DNA of 64,000 nucleotides from Asanoa sp040676615 (GCF_040676615.1 NZ_JBFAPI010000002.1:1-64000), one strand, 5' to 3'; shown: positions 35,880 through 44,541, numbered from the stretch's first letter. Made by a program: numbers and translations. The notes: generated from the sequence alone by a model not told the origin.

Positions 35880-37172
35880 GTGGCCAACCAGACCGCGCAC
35901 GTGCCGTGGACCCCGCCGACCGCCGCCGACCCGGTCAGCGCGACCGTTCAGCTGCCCGGCTCCAAGTCGATGACCGCCCGGGCGCTGGTGCTGGGCGCCA
36001 TCGGCGTCGGCCCGTCGACGCTGTCCCGCCCGCTGCGGGCCCGTGACACCGTGCTGATGGCCGGCGGCCTGCGGGCGATGGGCCTGAGCGTCTCGACCGT
36101 CGACGACGACCGCTGGGTGATCCGCCCGGGCACGCTGCAGGGCCCGGCACACGTCGACGTCGGCCAGGCCGGCACGGTGATGCGGTTCATGCCGGCCATC
36201 GCCGGCCTGGCGCAGGGCCCGGTCACCTTCGACGGCGACCCGTCGGTGCGGGAGCGCCCGCTGCGCCCGCTGGTCGACGCGCTGCGCACGCTCGGCGTGG
36301 CCATCGATTCCCCGTCGACCCTCAGCCTCCCGCTGACCGTGCGCGGCACCGGCCGGGTCACCGGCGGCGAGGTGGTGCTCGACGCGTCCGCCTCCAGCCA
36401 ACTCGTCTCGGGCCTGCTGCTGGCCGCGCCCGACTTCGACCGCGGCGTCGTGGTGCGCCACGTCGGCCCGCCGGTGCCGTCGGCCCCACACGTGCGGATG
36501 ACGGTGCAGATGCTGCGCGCGGCGGGCGCCGGCATCGACGACTCGGCGCCCGACGTCTGGGTGGTCGAGCCCGGCAAGCTCTCCGGGCGCGGCTGGACCA
36601 TCGAGCCCGACCTGTCCGGCGCCATGCCGTTCTTCGCCGCCGCGCTGGTCACCGGCGGCTCGGTCACCCTGCTCGGCTGGCCGCGCAGCAGTGCGCAGCC
36701 GGTCGACCGGTTGCGGGCCCTGCTCGGCCAGATGGGCGGCGAGGTCACCCTGGGCACCGAGGGGTTGACCGTGCGCGGCACCGGCGTGGTGCACGGGCTC
36801 GACGCCGACCTTTCCGAGGTGGGCGAGATGACCCCGGTGCTGGCCGCGCTCGCCGCGGTGGCCGACTCGCCGTCGAGCCTGCGCGGCGTGGGGCACATCC
36901 GCTTCCACGAGACCGACCGGCTGGCCGCCCTGGCCACCGAGCTGACCGCGCTCGGCGCCGCCGTCACCGAAACCGCCGACGGGCTGGGGATCAGCCCCCG
37001 GCCGCTGCGCGGCGGCGTCTTCCACACCTACGACGACCACCGGATGGCACACGCCGGCGCGGTGGTCGGGCTGGTCGTCCCCGGCGTGCAGCTCGACGAC
37101 GTGGCATGCACCTCGAAGACCATGCCGGATTTCCCGGCACTATGGTCAGCGATGGTGACCGGCAAAAACTAA
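35880..37172 (+). CDS. aroA: 3-phosphoshikimate 1-carboxyvinyltransferase (EPSP synthase)
   Basis: 430 residues; sixth step of the shikimate pathway, joining phosphoenolpyruvate to shikimate-3-phosphate. Motifs: LPGSKSMTARALVLGA (PEP and substrate site), GQAGTVMRFMPAIA, DGDPSVRERPLRPL, FHETDRLAALATEL and YDDHRMAHAGAV. GTG 35880 (VANQTAHVPW) is the start giving normal length; the open frame upstream is antisense to the SRAP gene. There is only a weak ribosome-binding site. The stop TAA is followed within 11 bp by rsgA, so the two are cotranscribed. Confidence 0.96.
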   Translation: MANQTAHVPWTPPTAADPVSATVQLPGSKSMTARALVLGAIGVGPSTLSRPLRARDTVLMAGGLRAMGLSVSTVDDDRWVIRPGTLQGPAHVDVGQAGTVMRFMPAIAGLAQGPVTFDGDPSVRERPLRPLVDALRTLGVAIDSPSTLSLPLTVRGTGRVTGGEVVLDASASSQLVSGLLLAAPDFDRGVVVRHVGPPVPSAPHVRMTVQMLRAAGAGIDDSAPDVWVVEPGKLSGRGWTIEPDLSGAMPFFAAALVTGGSVTLLGWPRSSAQPVDRLRALLGQMGGEVTLGTEGLTVRGTGVVHGLDADLSEVGEMTPVLAALAAVADSPSSLRGVGHIRFHETDRLAALATELTALGAAVTETADGLGISPRPLRGGVFHTYDDHRMAHAGAVVGLVVPGVQLDDVACTSKTMPDFPALWSAMVTGKN

Positions 37173-37182
37173 GGAGAAGGCA

Positions 37183-38196
37183 CTGGCGGGCAAGCGACGG
37201 GAGTACGACGAGGACGACGTCCGGGTGCGCCCCGGCCGATCCTCGCGCCCGCGTACCCGCACCCGGCCGCGGCACGACGACGCGGTCGACGGCTTCGTGA
37301 TGGCGGTCGACCGGGGCCGCTACACGGTCGAGGTCGACAGTGCGCCGCCGGTCACCGCGATGCGCGCCCGCGAACTGGGCCGCAAGTCGGTGGTGGTGGG
37401 CGACCGGGTCGCGCTGGTCGGCGACACCTCGGGCACGGCCGGCGCCCTGGCCCGGATCGTCCGGATCGCCGAGCGCACCTCGGTGCTGCGCCGCACCGCC
37501 GACGACGACGACAGCACGCCCGAAGGGCGGCTGGAGCGGGTCGTCGTCGCCAACGCCGACCAACTCGTCATCGTCAGTTCGCTGGCCGACCCGCCGCCGC
37601 GCACCGGTTTCATCGACCGCTGCCTGGTCGCCGCCTACGACGCCGACATCGAGCCGCTGCTCTGCCTGACCAAGGCCGACCTGGCCGGGCCCGAGGAGGT
37701 GCTCGACTACTACGCCGAACTCGACCTGCCGCACGTGCTGGTGCGCCCCGACAGCGACCTGGCGGTGGTCCGCGAACGGCTCTCCGGGCAGGCCTCGGTG
37801 ATGGTCGGCCACTCCGGCGTGGGCAAGTCGACGCTGGTCAACCGGCTCGTGCCCGACGCCTTCCGCGCGGTCGGCGTGGTCAGCGCGATCGGCCGGGGCC
37901 GGCACACCTCGACCAGCGCGGTGGCGCTGAAGCTGCCCGACGACGACGGCTGGATCATCGACACGCCCGGCGTACGCAGCTTCGGCCTCGCCCACGTCTC
38001 CGCGGACAGCCTGCTGCACGGCTTCCCGGACCTGGTCGAGGGCACCGTCGAGTGCCGGCCCAACTGCGAGCACACGCCCAACGACCTCGACTGCGCCCTC
38101 GACGCCTGGGTCGCGGCCGGCAACGCCGACCCGCGCCGCCTGGCCTCCTACCGCCGGCTGCTCGCCTCCCGCGCCGGTGACGAGACCGAAAACTAG
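37183..38196 (+). CDS. rsgA: Ribosome small subunit-dependent GTPase RsgA, apparent CTG start
   Basis: 337 residues; circularly permuted GTPase that assists late 30S maturation. An N-terminal OB domain precedes the GTPase motifs CLTKADL (G4), then VGHSGVGKST (G1, about residue 208) and DTPGVRSFG (G3). A C-terminal zinc site has Cys and His in ECRPNCEHTPNDLDC. The conserved N-terminus EYDEDDVRVRPG continues upstream of the first GTG (37225), and the only initiation-like codon between the in-frame stop at 37156 and that GTG is CTG 37183, preceded by AGGAG at ideal spacing. The GTG 37225 start would delete conserved residues. hisN follows 14 bp later. Confidence 0.9.
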   Translation: MAGKRREYDEDDVRVRPGRSSRPRTRTRPRHDDAVDGFVMAVDRGRYTVEVDSAPPVTAMRARELGRKSVVVGDRVALVGDTSGTAGALARIVRIAERTSVLRRTADDDDSTPEGRLERVVVANADQLVIVSSLADPPPRTGFIDRCLVAAYDADIEPLLCLTKADLAGPEEVLDYYAELDLPHVLVRPDSDLAVVRERLSGQASVMVGHSGVGKSTLVNRLVPDAFRAVGVVSAIGRGRHTSTSAVALKLPDDDGWIIDTPGVRSFGLAHVSADSLLHGFPDLVEGTVECRPNCEHTPNDLDCALDAWVAAGNADPRRLASYRRLLASRAGDETEN

Positions 38197-38210
38197 TAAC
38201 GTCTGCCGCC

Positions 38211-39005
38211 ATGGCCCCCCGGTATTCGGATGACCTCTCGCTCGCGCATGTTCTCGCCGACACCGCCGACAAGATCTCGATGGACCGGTTCCGGGCCCTC
38301 GACCTACGGGTCGAGTCCAAGCCCGACCTGACCCCGGTTTCCGACGCCGACCAGGCGGTGGAGCGGGCGCTGCGCTCGACGCTGGGCCGCACGAGGCCGC
38401 GCGACAGCGTGCTCGGCGAGGAATACGGCGCGTCGCAGGCGGCCGCCGGGCCGGGGCACCGGCAGTGGGTGATCGACCCGATCGACGGCACCAAGAACTA
38501 CATCCGCGGCGTGCCGATCTGGGCGACCCTGATCGCGCTGATGGAGGGCGACCAACCCGTCGTCGGCATGGTCTCTGCACCGGCGCTGGGCCGGCGGTGG
38601 TGGGCGGCCCTCGGCCACGGGGCGTTCGCCGGCCGGCACACCGCCACGGCGACACCCATCCGGGTCTCCGGCGTACGCCGGATCAGTGATGCCAGTTTCT
38701 GCTATTCGAGCCTGCACGGGTGGGAGGAGACCGGCCGCCTCGACCCCGTTCTCGATCTGATCCGGCAGAGTTGGCGCAGCCGGGCCTACGGCGACTTCTA
38801 CGGCTACATGCTGGTCGCCGAGGGCGCCGTCGACATCATGGTGGAGCCCGAACTCTCGCTGTGGGACGTGGCCGCCCTCATACCGATCGTCACCGAGGCG
38901 GGCGGCAGTTTCACCGACCTCACGGGCCGTCCGGGTCCGGCAGGTGGGAGCGCCGTCGCCACGAACGGAAAATTTCACGAAGAGGTGCTTACCCGCTTGA
39001 GCTGA
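38211..39005 (+). CDS. hisN: Histidinol-phosphatase (inositol monophosphatase family)
   Basis: 264 residues of the Mg-dependent IMPase fold. Metal ligands and catalytic motif: SVLGEEYG, WVIDPIDGTKNYIRG and, near the C-terminus, ELSLWDVAALIPIV. The N-terminal LADTADKISMDRFR and ESKPDLTPVSDAD match actinobacterial HisN, which removes phosphate from histidinol phosphate in histidine synthesis; a more general sugar phosphatase cannot be excluded. TAACGT (38197-38202) eight bases before ATG 38211 suggests it also has its own leaderless promoter, although it lies only 14 bp after rsgA. Confidence 0.88.
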   Translation: MAPRYSDDLSLAHVLADTADKISMDRFRALDLRVESKPDLTPVSDADQAVERALRSTLGRTRPRDSVLGEEYGASQAAAGPGHRQWVIDPIDGTKNYIRGVPIWATLIALMEGDQPVVGMVSAPALGRRWWAALGHGAFAGRHTATATPIRVSGVRRISDASFCYSSLHGWEETGRLDPVLDLIRQSWRSRAYGDFYGYMLVAEGAVDIMVEPELSLWDVAALIPIVTEAGGSFTDLTGRPGPAGGSAVATNGKFHEEVLTRLS

Positions 39006-39133
39006 CGTGGTGTCGGGTTTCGCGAGATCATCTCTGACCTCCTGTTTTGATCGAAATACCCGGTGTAGCCGCTGGTCAGCGAGTTCGGCCGGTCGCCGAG
39101 CGAGGTGACAGGAATCTCCGTTACTGTGCGCGG

Positions 39134-40126
39134 GTGCTGTCCACCAGTTGGGGCTTCCTAGCCGCGATGGTCTTCGCGTACGGGGTCGCCAACCTCCTCC
39201 AATCGGTCGCGGCAACACGGACCAAACTGCACACGTCGTGCAACCCCAAGCTCCTGGTCCGGCTGGCGAGCCACCGCATCTATGTCTACGGCCTGGGTTT
39301 CCAGGTGCTCGGCTTCATGTTGGCGTTCGTGGCCCGCAAGGACCTACCGCTCTTCCTGGTGCAGGCGGCCGCCTCCGCCGGTCTCGGGGTGACCGCGCTC
39401 TGCGGCGTGCTGATCCTGCGCTGGCGGCTGCCGAGGGCCGAGGTGGGCCTGCTCGCGCTGCTCTTCGGCGGGCTCTTCGCGCTGGTCATCTCCGCGAAAC
39501 CGGCGCCGGCCCACTCGATCGGGTCGACCGGCGTGGTCCTGCTGGTCGGCTGGCTCGCGGCGATCGCGGTCATCGGCGTCTTCGCCGCCCGGTTGCGCGG
39601 CGCGCCGGGCTCGGTCGGCCTCGGCTCGCTGGCCGGCATGGCGTTCTCCGCCGCCGCCGTCGCCGGCCGCCCGCTGGCGTCCAGCCACTCGATCCCCGAG
39701 TTCGTCTCCAGCCCGCTGCTCTACGTGCTGATCGGCGCCTCGATCCTCGGCCAGTTGCTGCTCGGCCTCGCGATGCAGCGCGGCTCGACGACCGCGGCGG
39801 TCGCGTCGATGGACGCCGCCGGCGCCGTCCCCGCCGCCGTGATCGGCCTGCTCTTCCTCGGCGACAAGATCCAGCCGGGCCGCGAGTGGGTGGCCGGGCT
39901 CGGTTTCTTCATCACGCTGACCGCGGTGATCGGCCTGACCCGCTTCGCGGAACCGCAGCACCACCACGCGACCAGCGCCGCCGACCCGCGGGCGCTGACC
40001 GCCGGTCCCCGCGCGCTCAAGGCCCGGGCGTTGGCCGCCCGCCTGGTGGCGGCGGACGCGGCCCGCACGGTCGCCGCCCGGCCGATGCCGGCCGGCCCGA
40101 CCAGGTCCGGTCCGCAGCGCCGCTAG
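39134..40126 (+). CDS. DMT-like polytopic membrane protein
   Basis: 330 residues with nine or ten membrane segments and an Ala/Arg-rich tail of about 50 residues. The first helix is STSWGFLAAMVFAYGVANLL, and GDKIQPGREWVAGLGFF near residue 250 resembles the helix 9-10 hairpin of drug/metabolite (EamA-like) transporters. GTG 39134 is supported by TACTGT (39122-39127) six bases upstream. The actual transported compound is unknown, and a non-transport role is possible. The repeated ARALAARL/AADAART tail is unusual for the family. Confidence 0.72.
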   Translation: MLSTSWGFLAAMVFAYGVANLLQSVAATRTKLHTSCNPKLLVRLASHRIYVYGLGFQVLGFMLAFVARKDLPLFLVQAAASAGLGVTALCGVLILRWRLPRAEVGLLALLFGGLFALVISAKPAPAHSIGSTGVVLLVGWLAAIAVIGVFAARLRGAPGSVGLGSLAGMAFSAAAVAGRPLASSHSIPEFVSSPLLYVLIGASILGQLLLGLAMQRGSTTAAVASMDAAGAVPAAVIGLLFLGDKIQPGREWVAGLGFFITLTAVIGLTRFAEPQHHHATSAADPRALTAGPRALKARALAARLVAADAARTVAARPMPAGPTRSGPQRR

Positions 40127-40215
40127 AACGCTTGCGTCGGTTTGGCGGCACCTGTGGCTGCAGTGGGCGGCTTTGAATCCGCATGATGCCGCCCCTGATG
40201 GGGTATCGGGCTGAT

Positions 40216-41097
40216 ATGGCGCTTACCCGCCCGCTCGCCCAAGCGGTGGTCGTGATCACCGGTGCCTCCAGTGGTGCCGGCGCGGCGACCGCGCTGGAGG
40301 TGGCGCGGCAGGGCGGCACGGTCGTGCTCGCCGCCCGGGGCGAACCGGCGCTGGACGCGGTCGCCGCACGCTGCCGGGCGTTCGGCGGCCGGACGGCGGT
40401 GCTGCCGACCGACGTGACCGACCCGGCCGCCGTGCAGCGCCTGGCTGAGGGGTCGGCGGCCCTGTTCGGCCGGATAGACGCCTGGGTCAACAACGCCACC
40501 ACGGGCGCCGTGGGCCTGTTCGAGGAGATCCCGCTCGGCCAACTCCGCCAGGTCATCGAGGTCAACCTGCTGGGCGCCGCGTACGGGATGCGGGCCGCTC
40601 TGCCACACCTGCGCGCGGCCGGCGGCGGGGTGCTGGTCAACAACGCCTCCGCGCTGGCCGCCGTCGCGCTGCCCTACCAGTCGATCTACAACGCGGCCAA
40701 GCAGGGCGTACGCGGCCTCGCCGACACGGTCCGCCAGGAGTTGCGGGTCACCGGCGAGAAGCGGATCGCCATCTGCACCGTGTTGCCCGCCGGCACGGCG
40801 GCTCCGGTGCGCCAGTACGCCGCCGGCCGGCGGATCGCGCCGCCACCCCCGGTCCAGCCGCCGGAGGTGGCGGCCCACACGATCGTGCGGCTGCTGACCC
40901 GACCACGACGGGAGGCGTACGCCGGTGGGGTCGCCGCCCGGCTCCGGGTCAACTGGCGCCCGACGCCGATCCCGACCGGAGGCGACCGACGACGGGCGAC
41001 GGTACGGGTGTCCGCTGTCCTGGGCCTGGCCGCCGGCACCGCCGCGGGCACTATCGCGGCCGTCACCCGCCGCCACACCCGGAGCCGGCGATGGTGA
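40216..41097 (+). CDS. Short-chain dehydrogenase/reductase with C-terminal extension
   Basis: 293 residues. Cofactor motif TGASSGAG at the N-terminus (T-G-x3-G-x-G class), WVNNATTG (the N-N-A-G-like segment), and the catalytic Ser in NNASALA with YNAAK supplying Tyr and Lys. The C-terminal 90 residues carry a basic segment and a hydrophobic stretch LGLAAGTAAGTIAAV that could be a membrane anchor. ATG 40216 (MALTRP) is preferred to an ATG 11 codons upstream because the SDR fold begins shortly after. Substrate unknown. The stop lies 45 bp before the next gene start. Confidence 0.87.
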   Translation: MALTRPLAQAVVVITGASSGAGAATALEVARQGGTVVLAARGEPALDAVAARCRAFGGRTAVLPTDVTDPAAVQRLAEGSAALFGRIDAWVNNATTGAVGLFEEIPLGQLRQVIEVNLLGAAYGMRAALPHLRAAGGGVLVNNASALAAVALPYQSIYNAAKQGVRGLADTVRQELRVTGEKRIAICTVLPAGTAAPVRQYAAGRRIAPPPPVQPPEVAAHTIVRLLTRPRREAYAGGVAARLRVNWRPTPIPTGGDRRRATVRVSAVLGLAAGTAAGTIAAVTRRHTRSRRW

Positions 41098-41141
41098 CCA
41101 GGACGCATGAGTACGTCCCCGACATGCACAATGGAGCGATC

Positions 41142-41861
41142 ATGCCGACCGACGTGCATTTTCTGGTGGCCGACGACGAGCCTTACGCGGTCGTCCAGCT
41201 CCAGGGTGTGCTCGACCAGCGGTCGGCCGAGGCGCTGCGCGGTGCCCTGCTGTCGGTCGTGGCCGACCGCACGCCGGCCGTCATCGAGGTGACCGGCCCG
41301 CGGATCGACGACCCGACCGTGCTGTCGACGTTTCAAGAGGTGGCCCGGGAAACCGCCGACTGGCCCTCGCGCCAGCCGATGATCAGCGTGCCGCTCGCGT
41401 TCGCCGGCCCGTGGGAAGGCGTCGGCTTCCGGCTGGCCGATCGCGCCGACCGCCCGCCTCCGCATTCCGCGGATAGCTTGCTCCGCGCCGATCTCGAGCC
41501 GGTGACGGGCGCCGCCCGGCGGGCCCGCGAGTTGGTCACCGAGGCCTGCGCGCGCTGGGAACAGCCGGCCGTCGCCGGCCCGGCCTGCATCGTCGTCACG
41601 GAGTTGGTCAACAACGTGGTCGCACACGCCGACACCTCGATGACCGTGCTGGTCGGCCGCGGCGTCGACGGCGACACCCTGCACCTGTCGGTCCGCGACT
41701 GGTCGACGGCGGTGCCGGTCTACGCCGGCCCGGTGCCCACCACCGCCTACGGCGGCCGGGGGCTGCTGCTGATCCAGGCGGTCGCCCTCCGCTGGGGCGT
41801 GACCGACCTGCCCGACGGCAAGGTCGTCTGGTCGGTCGTGGCACCGGACTACACCGACTGA
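41142..41861 (+). CDS. STAS-like/HATPase fusion, candidate anti-sigma regulator
   Basis: 239 residues. The N-terminal half (about 5-95) looks like a degenerate STAS domain (VVQLQGVLDQRSAEALRGAL, then IDDPTVLSTFQEVA), where the usual D-S-x-G phosphosite is absent. The C-terminal half is an RsbW-type GHKL ATPase: N-box ELVNNVVAHA, G1-like VRDWSTAVP and GGRGLLLIQAVA. Family knowledge: the HATPase binds and phosphorylates partner-switch proteins. ATG 41142 follows GGAG at five bases; ATG 41091 overlaps the SDR gene. It converges tail-to-tail, with 4 bp between, on a sigma-STAS fusion gene, suggesting that the two proteins interact. Confidence 0.72.
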   Translation: MPTDVHFLVADDEPYAVVQLQGVLDQRSAEALRGALLSVVADRTPAVIEVTGPRIDDPTVLSTFQEVARETADWPSRQPMISVPLAFAGPWEGVGFRLADRADRPPPHSADSLLRADLEPVTGAARRARELVTEACARWEQPAVAGPACIVVTELVNNVVAHADTSMTVLVGRGVDGDTLHLSVRDWSTAVPVYAGPVPTTAYGGRGLLLIQAVALRWGVTDLPDGKVVWSVVAPDYTD

Positions 41862-41865
41862 ACGA

Positions 41866-43014
41866 TCAGCTGTGCGGGGCCGACATGATCGGGTTGAGGC
41901 CGGCGACCCGAAGGGTGCGGCGCACGTAGACCTGCATGTCGCCGATGCGCAGCCGCACTCCGGCCGCGCGGGCCGCTTCCAGCCCGGCCAGCAGTGCGGA
42001 CACGCCGGCCGCGTCGATGATCGGCACGCCCGCCAGGCTCACCGCCACCTCGCGTGGCTGTGGCCGCCCGGCCACCGCCTCCACCGCATCGAGCAGCGCG
42101 GCCCGCAGCGGGTCGGCGGTGTCGCGGTCGACCTCGCCGGCCACGTCGAGACGGACCAGGCCGGCCCGGTCGCGGCGTTGCACGGTGATCTCGTGGTGTT
42201 CGCCGGGGCCGGTGCCGGCCTGCCACTGCTTCGGTGCGTCGCTCAGCATCGCCTCGCGGAGCCAGGCCAGCGCGCGGGACAGCAGCCGGCTCACGTGCAT
42301 CTGGGAGATGCCCAGCTCGGTGGCGATCTCGGTCTGCGTCTTGTTGCCGTAGAAGCGCAGCGCCAGGATGCGCCGTTCGCGTTCCGGCAGGCGGCACAGC
42401 AGGCTGGCCACCGTCAGCCGGTCGTCGACCGCCTCCAGGCCAACGTCGGCGCCGCCGATCAGGTCCCCCAGCTCGGCCTCGCTCTCGGCGCGGGCCGGCA
42501 TGTTGAGCGACAGCGGCGTGTAGGCGGCCGCCGTCTCCAGCGCCGCCAGCACGTCGTCTTCGTCGACCCGCAGGCGTTCGGCCAGCTCGGGCACCGTCGG
42601 CGAGCGGCGCAGGCGCGCGGTCATCTCGGTGGACGCCCGGTTGACCTCGATGCTGAGCTCCTGCATCCGCCGCGGGACGTGGACGCCCCAGGTGCGGTCG
42701 CGGAAATGCCGGCGGAGTTCGCCGATGATGGTCGCAGCCGCGAAACCGGTGAAAGCCCCACGTTCGGGGTCAAAACGGTCGACTGCCTTCAAGAGTCCCA
42801 GACGGGCGACCTGCTCCAGGTCGTCCATCGGCTCGCCGCGGCCCCGGTAGCGCCGCGCCAGCCGGCCCGCGAAGGGCATCGCCGAGCGCACCAGGCGTTC
42901 CCGCGCCAGCCGCCGTGCATCATCTCCCGAACGCTGGGCATATGACATGGCGACCGCGTCGAGGGCCGGAAGGTCAAGTTCACCGGAAGCGGGCATGCCG
43001 CTTTGCAGGGTCAT
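41866..43014 (-). CDS. SigB/SigF-type sigma factor fused to a C-terminal STAS domain
   Basis: 382 residues from ATG 43014 with GAGGAGG upstream. Residues 35-260 are a complete SigB/F/G-type sigma factor: region 2 (DDLEQVARLGLLKAVDRFDP and FAAATIIGELRRHFRD), region 3 (SPTVPELAERLRVDEDDVL) and region 4 (LPERERRILALRFYGNKTQT, ELGISQMHVSRLLSRAL). Residues 274-375 form a STAS domain (VRLDVAGEVDRDTADPL, PIIDAAGVSALLAGL). The usual phosphorylatable Ser is replaced: residues 334-337 are D-A-A-G, so this domain cannot be switched off by an RsbW kinase in the normal way. A tethered antagonist that keeps the sigma factor free of its anti-sigma factor is one possibility. Confidence 0.88.
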   Translation of the reverse strand: MTLQSGMPASGELDLPALDAVAMSYAQRSGDDARRLARERLVRSAMPFAGRLARRYRGRGEPMDDLEQVARLGLLKAVDRFDPERGAFTGFAAATIIGELRRHFRDRTWGVHVPRRMQELSIEVNRASTEMTARLRRSPTVPELAERLRVDEDDVLAALETAAAYTPLSLNMPARAESEAELGDLIGGADVGLEAVDDRLTVASLLCRLPERERRILALRFYGNKTQTEIATELGISQMHVSRLLSRALAWLREAMLSDAPKQWQAGTGPGEHHEITVQRRDRAGLVRLDVAGEVDRDTADPLRAALLDAVEAVAGRPQPREVAVSLAGVPIIDAAGVSALLAGLEAARAAGVRLRIGDMQVYVRRTLRVAGLNPIMSAPHS

Positions 43015-43246
43015 CGCGCAGCCTCCTCGTTCGCCTCGCCGCCGCCCTGGTGGGGCGGGGGGAGTCGGCACCGGATTCTGGATTGTGCGATCTGATGCCC
43101 GCGTGATGAGCACCCCGGAGACCGCCGCGAAGCGCGGCCATCCCCTAAACGTGACCCTACGTCGCTGTGCGCGAGTGGAGCAATGAAAACCGAACCGATT
43201 AGTTGCCGCACGCCAAGCTTCTGACCGGCGCGCCGGCAATACATCC

Positions 43247-43271
43247 GGTTACCGCCGGTTGTGCCGGGTAG
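43247..43271 (+). promoter_or_regulatory. Possible SigB-type promoter of the DUF5709 gene (GGTT-N15-GGGTA)
   Basis: GGTT (43247-43250), 15 bases, GGGTA (43266-43270) fits the general GNNT-N14-16-GGGTA pattern of Streptomyces SigB-group promoters, though the next base is G rather than C/T. The ATG lies 11 bp after GGGTA. CCGGGT-AGAG-ACCCGG (43264-43279) also forms a 6-bp hairpin at the same place. Confidence 0.45.
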
Positions 43272-43280
43272 AGACCCGGT

Positions 43281-43880
43281 ATGCCGCGCGAAGACGAATA
43301 CCCACGGCCCTGGTCCGACCCGGAAAGCGAAGGCCTGCCGGGCACCGCCGACGACGACTCGACCGCCTACGACGAGGTGGAGTCCGAACGGGAGACCAGC
43401 GGCCCGGACCCGACCGCGCTACCGGTCGACTCGCCGCTGGCGGTCGACCGCTTCGGCACCACCGGCGAGGAGGCCGAGCAGGGCGAGTCGCTGGACTACA
43501 AGCTGGCCCGGGAGAACCTGCCCGAAGAGGTCGACGATCCGCTGGCGACACCCGCCGACGCGCAGATCCGCGACGAGGAGGACATCGGCACCGAGCGCGA
43601 CCAGTCACAGCTCGACGCCGACGTGCTCGACGACGGCCCCGGCGACGACTCACGGTCCGAGGCCTCGCTGTACGACACCGACGGTCTCGAGATCGGCGAC
43701 GGTGGCGCGCCGATAGGGCGTCTGGTCGACCCGGCGCAGTTCGCGGGCGAAGACGAGCCGGAGGGTGCGCTCTTCGACGACGAGGGCGACTCGATCGCCG
43801 AGGACGCGGGCGCCGCCGGCGGTGGTGCCACGGCGGAGGAACTGGCGATGCACGAGACCGAGGACCCGCCGTTCGAATGA
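43281..43880 (+). CDS. DUF5709 family acidic protein
   Basis: 199 residues, rich in Asp, Glu and Gly, with no membrane segment or Cys. Recognisable DUF5709 pieces are ESLDYKLARENLPEE, GRLVDPAQFAGEDEPEGAL and the end GATAEELAMHETEDPP. It is probably disordered. The family is common in actinobacteria and often appears among stress-induced genes; function is not known. It lies divergent from the sigma-STAS gene, preceded by a SigB-like promoter sequence, so it may be a direct target. It ends 4 bp before the convergent response regulator gene. Confidence 0.82.
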   Translation: MPREDEYPRPWSDPESEGLPGTADDDSTAYDEVESERETSGPDPTALPVDSPLAVDRFGTTGEEAEQGESLDYKLARENLPEEVDDPLATPADAQIRDEEDIGTERDQSQLDADVLDDGPGDDSRSEASLYDTDGLEIGDGGAPIGRLVDPAQFAGEDEPEGALFDDEGDSIAEDAGAAGGGATAEELAMHETEDPPFE

Positions 43881-43884
43881 CCGG

Positions 43885-44541
43885 TCAGAGCTGGTCGAGG
43901 CCCTGCTCGATGGCATAGCGGGTGAGCTCGACCCGGTTGTGCAGCTGCAGCTTGCCGAGCGTGTTCTGCACGTGGTTCTGCACCGTCCGGTGCGACAGGG
44001 TGAGCCGCTCGGCGATCTGCTTGTAGGACAGCCCCTTGGCCACCAGCCGGAGCACCTCGGTCTCCCGGTCGGTCAACGCCGGCGCCGCGCGGTCGGCCGG
44101 CTCGGGCGTCGCCGCCAGCCGCCGGTATTCGCCCAGCACCAGGCCGGCCAGCCCGGGCGTGAACACGGCCTCGCCGGCGGCCGTCCCCGCGACCGCGGCC
44201 AGGAACTCGTCGGGTGCCGCCGACTTCAGCAGGTAGCCGGCCGCGCCCGCCTTCACCGCGTCGAGCACGCTCTGCTGCTCGCCGCTGGCCGAAAGCATCA
44301 GCACCCGCACGTCGGGCAGCGCGGCGCGCAGGCCGCGGATCACCTCGACGCCGGAGATGTCGGGCAGTTGCAGGTCGAGCACCACCACGTCGGGCCGGGT
44401 CGCACCGGCGATCCGGACCGCCTGGCGCCCCTCCCCCGTGGTCGCCACGACGTCGTAGCCGGCCTCGGCGAGGTCGCGGGCGACACCGCTGCGCCACATC
44501 GGATGGTCGTCGACCACCATCACCCGGATCCGCTCGGTCAT
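43885..44541 (-). CDS. NarL/LuxR-type response regulator
   Basis: 218 residues. Receiver domain with Asp11-Asp12 and phosphoacceptor Asp56 (VVVLDLQLPD), Thr/Ser replaced by VLMLSASGE, and Lys in GYLLKSA. The C-terminal LuxR helix-turn-helix is at about 150-212 (LTDRETEVLRLVAKGLSYKQ, then LTLSHRTVQNHVQNTLGKL). Cognate of the histidine kinase encoded just upstream, with an ATGA overlap. Target genes are unknown; the neighbouring phosphatase operon is the obvious candidate. Confidence 0.93.
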   Translation of the reverse strand: MTERIRVMVVDDHPMWRSGVARDLAEAGYDVVATTGEGRQAVRIAGATRPDVVVLDLQLPDISGVEVIRGLRAALPDVRVLMLSASGEQQSVLDAVKAGAAGYLLKSAAPDEFLAAVAGTAAGEAVFTPGLAGLVLGEYRRLAATPEPADRAAPALTDRETEVLRLVAKGLSYKQIAERLTLSHRTVQNHVQNTLGKLQLHNRVELTRYAIEQGLDQL

